Positions 42,959 to 50,975 of a stretch of DNA of 64,000 nt are shown one piece after another. The notes under the pieces are model-generated. The model was not told the origin of the DNA. It ran no database searches and worked only from the letters and a program-made list of their open reading frames with translations. Both the position numbers and the translations under genes were made by a program. The DNA is from UBA9676 sp963730065 (lineage in GTDB: Bacteria; Actinomycetota; Actinomycetes; Streptosporangiales; Streptosporangiaceae): the NCBI GenBank assembly GCA_963730065.1, contig CAVSQL010000017.1, forward strand, positions 124,001 to 188,000, in the 5' to 3' direction. Within the stretch, counting starts at the first letter, position 1. The number at the start of each line of letters is the position of its first letter.

Positions 42959-43688
42959 GGCTGGCGGCCTTACCAGTGCGGTGGGCCTGGTGACCGGCGG
43001 CGTCAGCGGCATCGGCGCGGCGATCACGGCTGAATTGCGCGGCCACGGCGCGACCGTCGTCGCCGTCGACCGGAACGCGCATCCCGGGGCGGTACCCGCG
43101 TCACCGGGGACTGCGCCGGACCCGGTCACCCGGGAGGTCGCTGGCGACGTCCGCGACTTCGCCTCGATGTGCGACATCAGCGGCAAGGTCCATGACGCAT
43201 TCGGGCGGCTGGACTTTGTGGTGGCGAACGCCGGGATCACGGACTGGGGCTCGATGTCGGACGGCGATCCTCAGCGGTGGCGCGATGTCATTGACACCAA
43301 CGTGCTGGGCGTGGCGCAGACGATCCGGGCCACGATGCCGATCCTTATAGCGCAGGGCCGGGGGCACATCGTCATCATCGCGTCCATATCCGGACGCACC
43401 GCATACGTGGGCGAGCCGATCTACATCGCGACCAAATGGGCCCTGGTCGGCCTCGGCAAGGCCCTGCGGAAGGAAGCCCGGCCCGCGGGCGTGCGGGTCA
43501 GCGTGATCGAGCCGGGAATCGTCGACACTCCCCTGGTGCAGCAGACCGCTGAGGGCGCCGCGGAACTGGCGGCGGTGCGGGCGCTGGATCCGCAGGATGT
43601 CGCCCGCGTGGTCACCTTCGTGCTTGAGCAGCCGGCGCACGTCAACATCGACGAGATCATGATCTCGCCGCTTGGGCAGGAGTTCTAG
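42948..43688 (+). CDS. Short-chain dehydrogenase/reductase (SDR)
   Basis: NAD(P)-dependent oxidoreductase of 246 residues, ATG 42948 inside the last codons of the lactonase-like gene. Cofactor loop VTGGVSGIGAAI; NAG motif VVANAGITDWGS; catalytic Ser in IIASISGRTAY and Tyr/Lys in YIATKWALVG. C-terminal end VNIDEIMISPLGQEF resembles clavaldehyde/sorbitol-type SDRs. As last gene of the chain it could oxidise the sugar to the lactone hydrolysed by its neighbour, or act on the opened acid. Confidence 0.9.
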   Translation: MSPKAGGLTSAVGLVTGGVSGIGAAITAELRGHGATVVAVDRNAHPGAVPASPGTAPDPVTREVAGDVRDFASMCDISGKVHDAFGRLDFVVANAGITDWGSMSDGDPQRWRDVIDTNVLGVAQTIRATMPILIAQGRGHIVIIASISGRTAYVGEPIYIATKWALVGLGKALRKEARPAGVRVSVIEPGIVDTPLVQQTAEGAAELAAVRALDPQDVARVVTFVLEQPAHVNIDEIMISPLGQEF

Positions 43689-43690
43689 TC

Positions 43691-43732
43691 CCGCCCTGCC
43701 CTGCCGCCACAGCCCGCCAGCATCCAGGGCGG
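43691..43732. terminator. Possible bidirectional terminator
   Basis: CCGCCCTG (43691-43698) and CAGGGCGG (43725-43732) are perfect 8-bp arms with a 26-base loop directly between the convergent SDR and metallophosphatase stops. Confidence 0.4.
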
Positions 43733-43737
43733 CGACG

Positions 43738-44300
43738 TCAGCCCGCAATGAACTGGCGGGAGCGCACCTCATGATCGGTAACCGTGATGAGCACACCGAG
43801 CAGCCGGCCGCTGTTGTACTCCGACCCGGGGTTGATACACACCGTGCGCCCGATCGTCGTGGCCCCGCGCGATTCGTGAATGTGGCCGTGCAATGAAAGC
43901 AGTGGCTGGTACTCCTCGATGATCAGCCGGTCGGTCAGCGCGTCGCGTTCGGCCCGGTCTTCGCCGACACGCTCGATGTCGGCGCGCGGCGCCGCCCACG
44001 GGTACATCCCGTTGAACCTGATCGCAGCCTCGAGCTTGGCGAGCTCTTCCGGTGAGGTGCCGGTGCGCTCCTCGCCCATGAACTCCGCGTGGAACCGGGC
44101 CGTCGGCGCCGAGCACGATCGGAATGACCGCCTTGCCCGCCATGTCACCGCCGAGGATGGCCGCGCCGGCACCGTAGAAGTGGCCGGCGCCGACGAACTT
44201 ACGCCAGCAGGGGTCGGCGCCATGGATGTCCGCCGCGTGAAACAGCGTGAGGACCGGGCCGTCCTTGGACCCGCCACGCCGCTTCAGCAGCCCGTGCCAA
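43738..44300 (-). pseudogene. Calcineurin-like metallophosphoesterase, frameshifted and internally deleted
   Basis: Reading from about 44300: LTLFHAADIHGADPCWRKF (metal motif D-x-H), then AILGGDMAGKAVIPIVLGADG (GGD motif). Near 44100 the frame shifts and continues as FHAEFMGEERTGTSPEELAK and RADIERVGEDRAERDALTD. Then it jumps directly to PLLSLHGHIHESRG (GHxH motif) and CINPGSEYNSG to the end. The middle with the GNHD/GNDD motif and one metal His, about 100 residues, is missing. So the gene carries both a frameshift and an internal deletion and should be inactive. It lies 20-odd bases after the VOC gene, probably its former operon partner. Confidence 0.7.
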
Positions 44301-44322
44301 CCCGCTGCGCATCAGGGCCCGG

Positions 44323-45366
44323 TCATGGGTAGACGGCCTCGGGGGTCATGAAGTCGATCGCGTGCCCACTGCCCGACTCGATGACGCATTTGAAGGTGGG
44401 CTGGGTGTCGAGGTAATACCACTCGATGTGGTCGCCGATCCGGCCGGACGCGGTCACGCCCATCCCGGCCTGCGCGAACTCCCGCTTGACCGCCTCGGCT
44501 TCCTCATTGGTCTTGAACATCACCGCGATCGAGCCGATCCCCTCGCCGTGCTGGTCGAGCATGCGCTGCCAGGGGTTGTCGCCCGCGATGGGCTCGATCA
44601 GCTCGAAGTTCAGGTCGCCGACCATGACCTCGGCCCAGCGGATGTTGAAGTAGTCGACAGGCTTGCCGTCCATGGTGCAGTCGTGCATGACGACCTTGCC
44701 GTCGGACCTGAAGACCTTCCACGGGCCCCAGCCGAACGCCTCGTGCCAGGCCCGCATCTTGGCGTCGAGATCGCGGACGACGAGCGAGACCTGGGTGATC
44801 TGGTTGGGCCGGTGCTGCGCCGGCGCGGCCTGCCCGTCCTCCGGCGGGTAGATCTCGGCGGCCGACACGAAATCGATGGCGTGACCGCTGCCGGATTCGA
44901 TCAGGCATCCGAAACGGTCCTGTGTGTCCAGGTAGTAGTACTCGATGTGGTCGCCGATCAAAGCGCGCATCGTCACGTCGATACCGAGCTTGCCGAACCC
45001 GTCCTTGACGACCGCCGACTCCTCGTGCGTGTCGAACATGACCGCGATCGAGGCGATGCCCTCGCCGCGCGCGTCGAGGAACTCCCGCCACAGGCTCGGG
45101 CCCTCGAGCGGCTCGAGCAGTTCGAAGTTCAAGTCGCCGACCATGACCTCGGCGCCCCGCAGGCTGTAGGGGACGGGCTTCCCGCGGAGCTGCGTGCCGT
45201 GGTGCATCGGCTCGACGTGGTCGAAGACACGCCAGCCCGTCCACCCGAACGCCTCGTAGTAGCGCTCCATCGTGCGGTGCAGGTCATTAACGACCAGTGA
45301 CACCTGGCTGACCGGGTATTTCTGTCCGCCCATGCCGGCCGGGAGGTTCTCGTTGGCGGAGGTCAT
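44323..45366 (-). CDS. Tandem VOC (glyoxalase/methylmalonyl-CoA epimerase-like) protein
   Basis: 347 residues with two similar vicinal-oxygen-chelate modules: VSQVSLVVNDLHRTMERYYE (from about 19) and ITQVSLVVRDLDAKMRAWHE (from about 190), each closing with IESGSGHAIDF. The usual metal His at the start of each module (H-x-x-L/I-x-V) is replaced by Gln (QVSLVV), while the terminal Glu is present, so metal binding may differ from glyoxalase or epimerase members. Cytoplasmic. Substrate unknown; upstream of the broken metallophosphatase and downstream of a permease remnant. Confidence 0.85.
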   Translation of the reverse strand: MTSANENLPAGMGGQKYPVSQVSLVVNDLHRTMERYYEAFGWTGWRVFDHVEPMHHGTQLRGKPVPYSLRGAEVMVGDLNFELLEPLEGPSLWREFLDARGEGIASIAVMFDTHEESAVVKDGFGKLGIDVTMRALIGDHIEYYYLDTQDRFGCLIESGSGHAIDFVSAAEIYPPEDGQAAPAQHRPNQITQVSLVVRDLDAKMRAWHEAFGWGPWKVFRSDGKVVMHDCTMDGKPVDYFNIRWAEVMVGDLNFELIEPIAGDNPWQRMLDQHGEGIGSIAVMFKTNEEAEAVKREFAQAGMGVTASGRIGDHIEWYYLDTQPTFKCVIESGSGHAIDFMTPEAVYP

Positions 45367-45399
45367 GACGTCCCCTCTGGCCGGGCCGGCGCCATCGCG

Positions 45400-45570
45400 C
45401 TACTCGGGTGGAATCTCAGCGTAGACGAGTTCAAGTTTGACCCCTCTGCGTGCTCGTAGGATCCAGCGGACGAGGTAGTAGAAGATGAGAGCCGCCGCCA
45501 CCACGCCAAGCACCCACTCGAGCATGTTGGCCTTGTTGGAGACGCCGGACTGCGGGGTGAACCCAAAGTT
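45400..45570 (-). pseudogene. C-terminal end of an APC-type permease
   Basis: The minus strand reads GFTPQSGVSNKANMLEWVLG, then one hydrophobic helix (VVAAALIFYYLVRWILRARRG) and an end KLELVYAEIPPE with stop at 45400-45402. This is the shape of the last membrane helix and cytoplasmic tail of amino-acid/polyamine permeases; nothing of the other helices lies upstream. A 41-residue product from ATG 45525 is possible. Remnant of a larger gene. Confidence 0.45.
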
Positions 45571-45736
45571 CCATCGTGATGCGCATATGTCAAGACCCTG
45601 AGCGTCTGCTCAGCACGGGGCCACCAGATGTCCAGCTGGCAGCGGTTACGGCACTGGCAGGGACGTCCTACAGCCGCCCCCGCGCACCACCACCGAAGCC
45701 CATCTCAGGCCGTGGACGTTCCGCGAGGCAGGACAG

Positions 45737-45975
45737 CTAACCGAGGGGCGGAAACGGGTCAAATGACGTCGCGAACGCGAGATCTCCTATCGCCAGGGCC
45801 AGCGCCCGCGCGGTCTCTCGTGCCCTGACCGCCCGGTCGGGGTGCCCTGCGTGATACAGGGCGAGGGCCCTGGTCCAGTGCGCATGGCTGCGAAGCGGCA
45901 GGAACTGAGTGCCGTCGGCCCGGGCCGCCGCATCCGCCGCCTCCTTGACCGCCGCCTCGCCGCCCCCAGCGGCAG
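45737..45975 (-). pseudogene. TPR-like C-terminal remnant
   Basis: From about 45975 downward the frame reads VKEAADAAARADGTQFLPLR, SHAHWTRALALYHAGHPDRA and TARALALAIGDLAFAT, a TPR-type helical pattern like the C-terminal part of actinobacterial ATPase/TPR regulators, then ends at 45737. No start or upstream domain can be found. Weakly supported remnant. Confidence 0.35.
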
Positions 45976-46075
45976 CACCACTTATCGCGGCCCCCGAGCA
46001 CGACGGCGGGCTGTGGCGGCTCGGTCTCGAGGACGGGAAACCAGCGGACGACACCCTCGCGGGGAGGTGAGACTC

Positions 46076-46276
46076 TTGCTGATTGTCCTGTCCTGCCCGG
46101 AATGCGAGGCCCCTGCTGAGGTCGCTGACCGCTTCTCGCTTGCGAGCACGTGCGGTCCCGTTGATCACGTAGGGCTGCGCTGCGCTGCTGGTCACCACTT
46201 CCGGATGTCATCGCAGAAACTCTCGGCAAAGGAGCAAGAACAGCTGACCCGCAAACACTCGCGGAGGGCGGATTAG
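46076..46276 (+). CDS. Small zinc-ribbon-like protein, 66 residues
   Basis: TTG 46076 is preceded by GGGGAGG at 46061-46067; GTG 46067 is the alternative. The product LIVLSCPECEAPAEVADRFS, later VGLRCAAGHHFRM, has a CPxC pair and a C-x3-H-H pair spaced like a metal ribbon, then a basic end. Similar small proteins are familiar in actinomycetes without known role. Its stop overlaps the stop of the DUF1345-like gene. Confidence 0.65.
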   Translation: MLIVLSCPECEAPAEVADRFSLASTCGPVDHVGLRCAAGHHFRMSSQKLSAKEQEQLTRKHSRRAD

Positions 46277-47127
46277 AGGATGTTGACCGCCCGGGCGATC
46301 ACCAGCACGCCAATCGCGAGCGAGACCGCGGACTGGACGAGCATGGTCAGCTTGGCCCACCTGGCCAGCGGCATCACGTCAGTAGGGCTGAACGCGGTTG
46401 CGTTGGTGAACGACAGGTAGAGATAGTCCACGAACCACGGCTCCCAGTCTGGCGCGGCCAGCTCCGGTGCCGTCATCTGCGGGAACATCAGGTCCGGGTG
46501 CTGCGAGGTGGCAAGTGCGCGATGCACCGGGCCGCCGCGGTCGAACTCCCAGTACCACAGCGCGAATGCGATGACGTTGGTCGCCCACACCGAGGCTCCG
46601 GTGGCGAGCAGCTGCCCGGCGGTGCCGGCCTTGTTTTCCAGGATCGCCCGGATGAGCAGTACGGCCGAGGCCGCATTGGCGACCGTAATCAGCAAGATCA
46701 GCACGATGCTTGCCGCGCGCACGGCTTTCCCGCGCCGCTCGATCCGCACTGGATTGGCGATGCTCAGGCCGATCAGCAGCGCTCCTTCTAGCGCCGGCAG
46801 GAGAGCGCGGGGCAACGGCCGGGTCAGGTGCGGCGGAAGCAGAATCTGCAAGACGATGGCCGCGATCACGCTCAGGGTCACCGGCCACCGCCGCTCGCCA
46901 GGCGTCTTGCGCAGCCAGGCCGGAATGGGGACGCCCTGGCCGCGGCTCGCTGCGAGCCGCTCGGCACTGTGCAGCCATACCTGCCACGGATCCGCGGCGC
47001 GGCGGAAGCGCGGCCAAGGCCGGCCTGGCTCATCCGGCTGCCCAGCCAACTGTCCCTGCTCGCTCAGGCCCGGCTGCCCAGCCGGGTCAGGCGGATCAGG
47101 CGGATCAGGCGGCCGTGAGTCTGTCAT
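46273..47127 (-). CDS. DUF1345-like integral membrane protein
   Basis: 284 residues from ATG 47127. The first 80 residues are hydrophilic with Asp-Pro-Pro repeats (from a 9-base tandem repeat at about 47090-47115). Four to five membrane helices follow (WPVTLSVIAAIVLQILLPP; ALLPALEGALLIGLSIANP; AASIVLILLITVANAASAV; ATNVIAFALWYW; MLVQSAVSLAIGVLVIARA). The conserved segment WFVDYLYLSFTNATAFSPTD before the last helix is the hallmark of DUF1345-like proteins and is reminiscent of a pore loop. Function unknown. Confidence 0.75.
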   Translation of the reverse strand: MTDSRPPDPPDPPDPAGQPGLSEQGQLAGQPDEPGRPWPRFRRAADPWQVWLHSAERLAASRGQGVPIPAWLRKTPGERRWPVTLSVIAAIVLQILLPPHLTRPLPRALLPALEGALLIGLSIANPVRIERRGKAVRAASIVLILLITVANAASAVLLIRAILENKAGTAGQLLATGASVWATNVIAFALWYWEFDRGGPVHRALATSQHPDLMFPQMTAPELAAPDWEPWFVDYLYLSFTNATAFSPTDVMPLARWAKLTMLVQSAVSLAIGVLVIARAVNIL

Positions 47128-47304
47128 CTGTCCGATATTGTCACTCCCGCCCCGCTCCCCTCGCGGGCGAGGGTATGCAGTCAGGGGAGGTTCGAAGCTG
47201 GCAGCGACGGACAAGAGCCTCCACACCTCATCAGCGGCCTGCAAACAGCCCAGCCCGGCCACCGCCACCCCTGGGGTGCCAGGTGCCGGTGCTCTGCCGC
47301 TTGG

Positions 47305-48309
47305 TCAGGTGCCGAGGAAGTAGTCGTTGATGTACTTCTCCCCCTCGTCGCAGAAGAACGTGACGACGTGCCGCAGGCCCGTGTACCGCGCTCGCAGCTC
47401 GCGGGCGGCGAGGAGGTGCGCACCGGAACTCGGGCCCACAAACAGCCCGAACTCGCGGGCCAGGCGGCGCATCTCGCCGATCGCCGCGTCGCTGTCCACC
47501 GCGACTATCTCGTCGATGACGTGCCGGTGCCGGGCGAAGATGCCCGGGACAAAGCCATCGGAGATGCCCTCGATGAGGTGTCGGCCGACCTCGCCGCACA
47601 TCAGGGTGCACGACTCGTTGGGCTCGACCGCGACGACCCGGCACGAGGGGTTGCGCTCGCGGAAGCACTGGCCCACGCCCACGATCGTGCCGCCGGTGCC
47701 GACCCCGCCCACCACCGCGTCCGGGACGGCGCCGTCCGGCAGCTGAGCGAGCGTCTCGGGGCCGAGCCAGGTGCGGTTCTCCTCAACGTTCCACTCCGAA
47801 TCGAACTGCTGCGGCGCGAAATAACCGGGCTTGCGGCCGAGTTCGGCGACCTTGGCCAGCGCGTCATTAACGTGGAAGTCACCGAGCGTCATCACCTGCG
47901 CACCGAAGGCCCGCGAGATCGCCAGCCGTTCACCGCTCATCCCGTCCGGCATGACTACGAGCATGCGGTAGCCCTTGACGGCGGCGACCATGCTCATCGC
48001 GTTCCCGGTATTGCCGCTGCTGGCCTCCACGATGGTGTCACCCGGAGCCAGCAGCCCTTCCCGCTCCGCCCGCTCGATCATGTACTTGGCGATGCGCGCC
48101 TTGATGGATCCGGACGGGTTGAGGTACTCCAGCTTGACCCATATCCCGTCCACCATGACCAGCGGCGTGTCGCCGATCGCGTCCAGGATCGTGCCGCCAC
48201 CCCGCCGGACCATGCCAGTGGCGGGCTCGCGCGCCGCATCCGCCGTGGAGCCCGCGGCAGGTTCCCGCGCCTCATGCGCTGCAGAGCGCGTCCCGCCCGT
48301 GACATCCAT
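47305..48309 (-). CDS. Cysteine synthase / cystathionine beta-synthase-like PLP enzyme
   Basis: Fold-type II PLP enzyme of 334 residues; about 30 Ala/Arg-rich residues precede the core, so a downstream start is possible. Core: GDTPLVMVDGIWVKLEYLNP, PLP lysine in GSIKARIAKYM (S-x-K), substrate loop VEASSGNTGNAMS, phosphate loop GGVGTGGTIVGVG, and C-terminal PSSGAHLLAARE with the Ser that contacts the pyridine N. Makes cysteine from O-acetylserine (or a related amino-acrylate donor) and sulfide. Standing alone with a YbjQ-type remnant directly upstream. Confidence 0.9.
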   Translation of the reverse strand: MDVTGGTRSAAHEAREPAAGSTADAAREPATGMVRRGGGTILDAIGDTPLVMVDGIWVKLEYLNPSGSIKARIAKYMIERAEREGLLAPGDTIVEASSGNTGNAMSMVAAVKGYRMLVVMPDGMSGERLAISRAFGAQVMTLGDFHVNDALAKVAELGRKPGYFAPQQFDSEWNVEENRTWLGPETLAQLPDGAVPDAVVGGVGTGGTIVGVGQCFRERNPSCRVVAVEPNESCTLMCGEVGRHLIEGISDGFVPGIFARHRHVIDEIVAVDSDAAIGEMRRLAREFGLFVGPSSGAHLLAARELRARYTGLRHVVTFFCDEGEKYINDYFLGT

Positions 48310-48318
48310 GCCTGCACC

Positions 48319-48471
48319 CTATGTGTTGACCTCGACACTCACCCCGACGATGCCCGAGGACCCTGCCTGCGCTGCCTCCGCCTGCATCCTGGCGACCGCG
48401 AGCTCACGGGCCTCGTAGATGCCCTGGGTGAAGACCACCATCTCCTGGTTCCGGCCTGCTTGCTCGTCCAT
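48319..48471 (-). pseudogene. YbjQ/UPF0145-type heavy-metal-binding domain remnant
   Basis: The frame ending at 48319 reads VVFTQGIYEARELAVARMQ, EAAQAGSSGIVGVSVEVNT, matching the middle helix and next strand of YbjQ-like domains, but the following 40 residues and the N-terminal strand are missing. It ends nine bases before the cysteine synthase start. Remnant left by deletion. Confidence 0.45.
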
Positions 48472-48670
48472 GCCGTGCGCCGCTGTCTTCAATCTCGTGA
48501 CCAGCCAGAACGCGAGCACAGGCCAGCACCCACAAGCCTTGGATGGGCTCAGGCGAGCACCGTTTGCCACTCAATCTGCCACTCAGTCTGATCTTGTTCC
48601 GATGGGCAAGCTGGTCGGCAGGCCAAGGCACGACACCGGCAGGCACAAGCGCAAGACGAGACGTTCCCGA

Positions 48671-48699
48671 CGTCGATGATATCGACGATCCGCTATACT
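48671..48699 (+). promoter_or_regulatory. Promoter/operator of the HTH-MNT/HEPN pair
   Basis: CGTCGAT (48671-48677) GAT ATCGACG (48681-48687) is a perfect 7-bp inverted repeat lying just upstream of a good -10 box TATACT (48694-48699). Transcription would begin at about 48706, which is a GTG in the correct frame, so the mRNA is probably leaderless. The repeat overlaps the -35/spacer region, the expected site for autorepression by the HTH antitoxin. Confidence 0.6.
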
Positions 48700-48705
48700 G
48701 GTGGG

Positions 48706-49227
48706 GTGGATTCGGAGCGATCGGCAGGAGCTCTGCTGCGCCAGACACGGAAGCGAGCGGGGCTGTCTCAGGCGGAACTGGCTGTCCGGGCGGGTGTCAC
48801 GCAGAGCGTGATCAGCGCCTATGAGTCCGGGCACCGCCAGCCCTCCATCCCGGCGCTCGCGGCGCTGATCGATGCCGCGGGTTACGACCTAGCGCTGGGC
48901 TTGCGGCCCAGGCCCGCACGCCTGCGGCGGTTGTCGGGACCGGTGGGCCGCCGGGTGCGCCGCCACCGGAATGACCTCGTTGCGGCCGCGGCGGCCCATG
49001 GAGTCCACAACCTGCGGCTGTTCGGCAGCGTGGCCCGCGGCGAGGACCGGCCGGACAGTGACGTGGACCTGCTTGCGGACCTGCCCCCCGGGCTGAGCCT
49101 GTTCGGGCTGGGCCGGGTCGAGGCCGACCTGGAAGCCATCCTCGGCACCCGCGTTGACCTGATCCCGGCCGCCGACCTCAAACCGGGCGTCCGGGCGCGC
49201 GTTGAGAGTGACTTGGTCGCACTGTGA
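48706..49227 (+). CDS. mntA: XRE-HTH/MNT nucleotidyltransferase antitoxin
   Basis: 173 residues from GTG 48706 (an ATG at 48676 adds ten residues but precedes the predicted transcription start). N-terminal XRE helix-turn-helix: LRQTRKRAGLSQAELAVRAG, VTQSVISAYESGHRQPS. C-terminal minimal nucleotidyltransferase with the G-S-x10-D-x-D signature in FGSVARGEDRPDSDVDLL. MntA-type antitoxins neutralise HepT by AMPylating its active-site Tyr; here the usual MNT protein also carries its own DNA-binding domain. GTGA overlap with the toxin gene. Confidence 0.88.
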   Translation: MDSERSAGALLRQTRKRAGLSQAELAVRAGVTQSVISAYESGHRQPSIPALAALIDAAGYDLALGLRPRPARLRRLSGPVGRRVRRHRNDLVAAAAAHGVHNLRLFGSVARGEDRPDSDVDLLADLPPGLSLFGLGRVEADLEAILGTRVDLIPAADLKPGVRARVESDLVAL

Positions 49228-49586
49228 GCTTCCGGGAACGCCAACGGCTGGCCGATATCCAAGCCGCGATCGATGCGATCCGTTCCCACCTGCAGCGCGG
49301 CGATCTGTCCGACGGCCTGATATTCGACGCTGTCCGCATCCGCCTGCTGGAGATCGGTGAGGCCGTCAAAGCACTCCCGGATGACCTGCTCGCCACTCAG
49401 CCGTCTATCCCGTGGCGGCAGATCGCCCGCATGCGGGACCACCTCGCACACAGGTACTTCGACACCGCGCACGCGATCTTGCAGGCCACGGTCGACGAAG
49501 ACCTGCCGGACCTCGAGCGTGCTGTCCACGCCCTGAACCGCTCCCTCCCTAACGAAGACCCGCCCGGGGACGCCGGTCATACGTGA
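49224..49586 (+). CDS. hepT: HepT-like (HEPN) RNase toxin
   Basis: 120-residue HEPN-family toxin, DUF86 type. GTG 49224 overlaps the antitoxin stop. All-helical; the catalytic R-x4-H-x-Y motif is seen as RDHLAHRYF at about residues 71-79, and the preceding IPWRQIARM is standard. HepT cleaves tRNA or other RNA and is silenced by AMPylation from MntA. Complete toxin-antitoxin module with the upstream gene. Confidence 0.9.
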   Translation: MSFRERQRLADIQAAIDAIRSHLQRGDLSDGLIFDAVRIRLLEIGEAVKALPDDLLATQPSIPWRQIARMRDHLAHRYFDTAHAILQATVDEDLPDLERAVHALNRSLPNEDPPGDAGHT

Positions 49587-49850
49587 GCCAGCCCTGGTTA
49601 TGGTGGTGCCGGGGCTCACATTGACTTCTTGTCAACAGCCGGCCCACAAGCGGACGCGTCACCACTGCTGGAAGTGACGCCAGGCGGCTACGCACGTGAC
49701 CTAGCGCCGAAGGCTTTGACGGAACGTGACCGCGCCCGTCAGCGGGCTCGGGGTTGCCCAGATGGCGTCGTTCGATGGGGGCGCCACCGCGGTGGGAGTC
49801 TTGCTGCGGCTGGGCGGGTGGTGCGACGGCCGTGCGGCTAACATCGCCTG

Positions 49851-50330
49851 ATGAGTGATCAGTTCTTCGTTCCGGCCGATTTCGCGGTCCCTGGTGGGCT
49901 CACGGCTGAGGAATTCCGGCTGGAACCGCTCGGGCCCCAGCACAACGCCGCGGACTATGCCGCATGGACGGCCAGCATCGGCCACATCGGCGCGACGCCG
50001 GGATTCGCCGGGACGGGCTGGCCACACCAGATGAGCCTGGCGGAAAATCTGCGCGACCTCGAACGCCACGCACAGGACTTCGCCGAGCGCCGCGGGTTCA
50101 CCTACACCGTGCTCAGCACCGGCACCGGCGACGTCATCGGCTGCGTGTACATCTACCCGCCGCGCGGCGAACGCCCGGGCGGCCCCGGTGCGGGCGACCA
50201 TGATGCGGCCGTCAGTTCCTGGGTGCGCATGGACCGCGCGGAGCTCGACCCAGTGCTTTACCACACGGTCCGCGCATGGCTGGAACGCGACTGGCCGTTC
50301 CGCTCGATCGAGTACGCGCCACGGGCCTGA
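49851..50330 (+). CDS. GNAT-family N-acetyltransferase (RimJ/RimL-like)
   Basis: 159 residues from ATG 49851. The GNAT pattern is less sharp than in the first gene: ERRGFTYTVLSTGTGDVIGC VYIYPP gives strands 3-4, then the conserved SSWVRMDRAELDPVLYHTVR and RDWPFRSIEYAPRA ending. Similar proteins in actinomycetes are annotated as acetyltransferases. The upstream 264 bases contain only a TTGAC-TTCTT-GTCAA inverted repeat at 49621-49635. Single gene. Confidence 0.75.
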   Translation: MSDQFFVPADFAVPGGLTAEEFRLEPLGPQHNAADYAAWTASIGHIGATPGFAGTGWPHQMSLAENLRDLERHAQDFAERRGFTYTVLSTGTGDVIGCVYIYPPRGERPGGPGAGDHDAAVSSWVRMDRAELDPVLYHTVRAWLERDWPFRSIEYAPRA

Positions 50331-50515
50331 CCTGGTGCCACCCATCGGGCTGGCATGCCACATCCCCGGGCCGGGGGAATTCCCGATTGGCGCAGCGGCT
50401 CAGCCCCGCCTATCACAGGGCCGCTTCAGGTTCACGGAGCGTGATACCGGTACTAGGCCTGGCCCGCCGAGCTGATCCGGAACGCCGACTCGGTGCGTTG
50501 GCCTGATGCATGGTC

Positions 50516-50974
50516 CTACGCCGGGTGCTGTGGCTGTTGGGCCTCGACGCGCCGCTTCAGGGCTTCGACGTTGGCTGGCATTTCCTTTTGTGCCTGGCGG
50601 CGGACGATGAGCGGGACGAGCAGTTTGCCCATGCCGTGCCCGTGGAAGTCAACCGCGATGGTCAGCCGGGAACTGATTTGGGTCAGGGGTTCCACGGTGA
50701 CGTCGACGGTGGCGCGGATGGGCCCGTCGATGCCGCGCACGCCCCAGGTCCTGGGTGCGTCGATGTGGGTTAGCTCGGAGGTGACGGCCCGGCTGGCTGC
50801 GCCGATGCGCCGGGTGGTCAGGCACTTCGTGCCCACCTGCGCGGGGCCGGGCTGGTCCAGGTGACCGCCGGTGACGCCCTGCTGCCATTCGTGGAAGCGG
50901 GTGGGGTCGGTGGCGTAGGCGAACACCTCTGCTGCGGGCCGGTCCACCACAGTGCTGGCGATGGTCGGTGCCAT
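50516..50974 (-). CDS. SRPBCC (START-like) family protein
   Basis: 152 residues from ATG 50974. Ligand-binding START-like fold: IASTVVDRPAAEVFAYATDP, TRFHEWQQGV, RLTIAVDFHGHGMGKLL. Third gene of an ArsR-SRPBCC-SRPBCC operon, one base after the AHSA1-like gene. Such proteins bind hydrophobic ligands or assist polyketide-type reactions; no substrate is evident. Confidence 0.85.
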   Translation of the reverse strand: MAPTIASTVVDRPAAEVFAYATDPTRFHEWQQGVTGGHLDQPGPAQVGTKCLTTRRIGAASRAVTSELTHIDAPRTWGVRGIDGPIRATVDVTVEPLTQISSRLTIAVDFHGHGMGKLLVPLIVRRQAQKEMPANVEALKRRVEAQQPQHPA

Positions 50975-50975
50975 G

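Noticed and set aside
47090..47115. Tandem 9-base repeat
   Set aside because: Encodes the Asp-Pro-Pro run in the N terminus of the DUF1345-like protein; simple coding repeat, not a regulatory array.
49621..49635. TTGAC-TTCTT-GTCAA inverted repeat
   Set aside because: Only 5-bp arms and more than 200 bases from the next start; not enough for an operator call.
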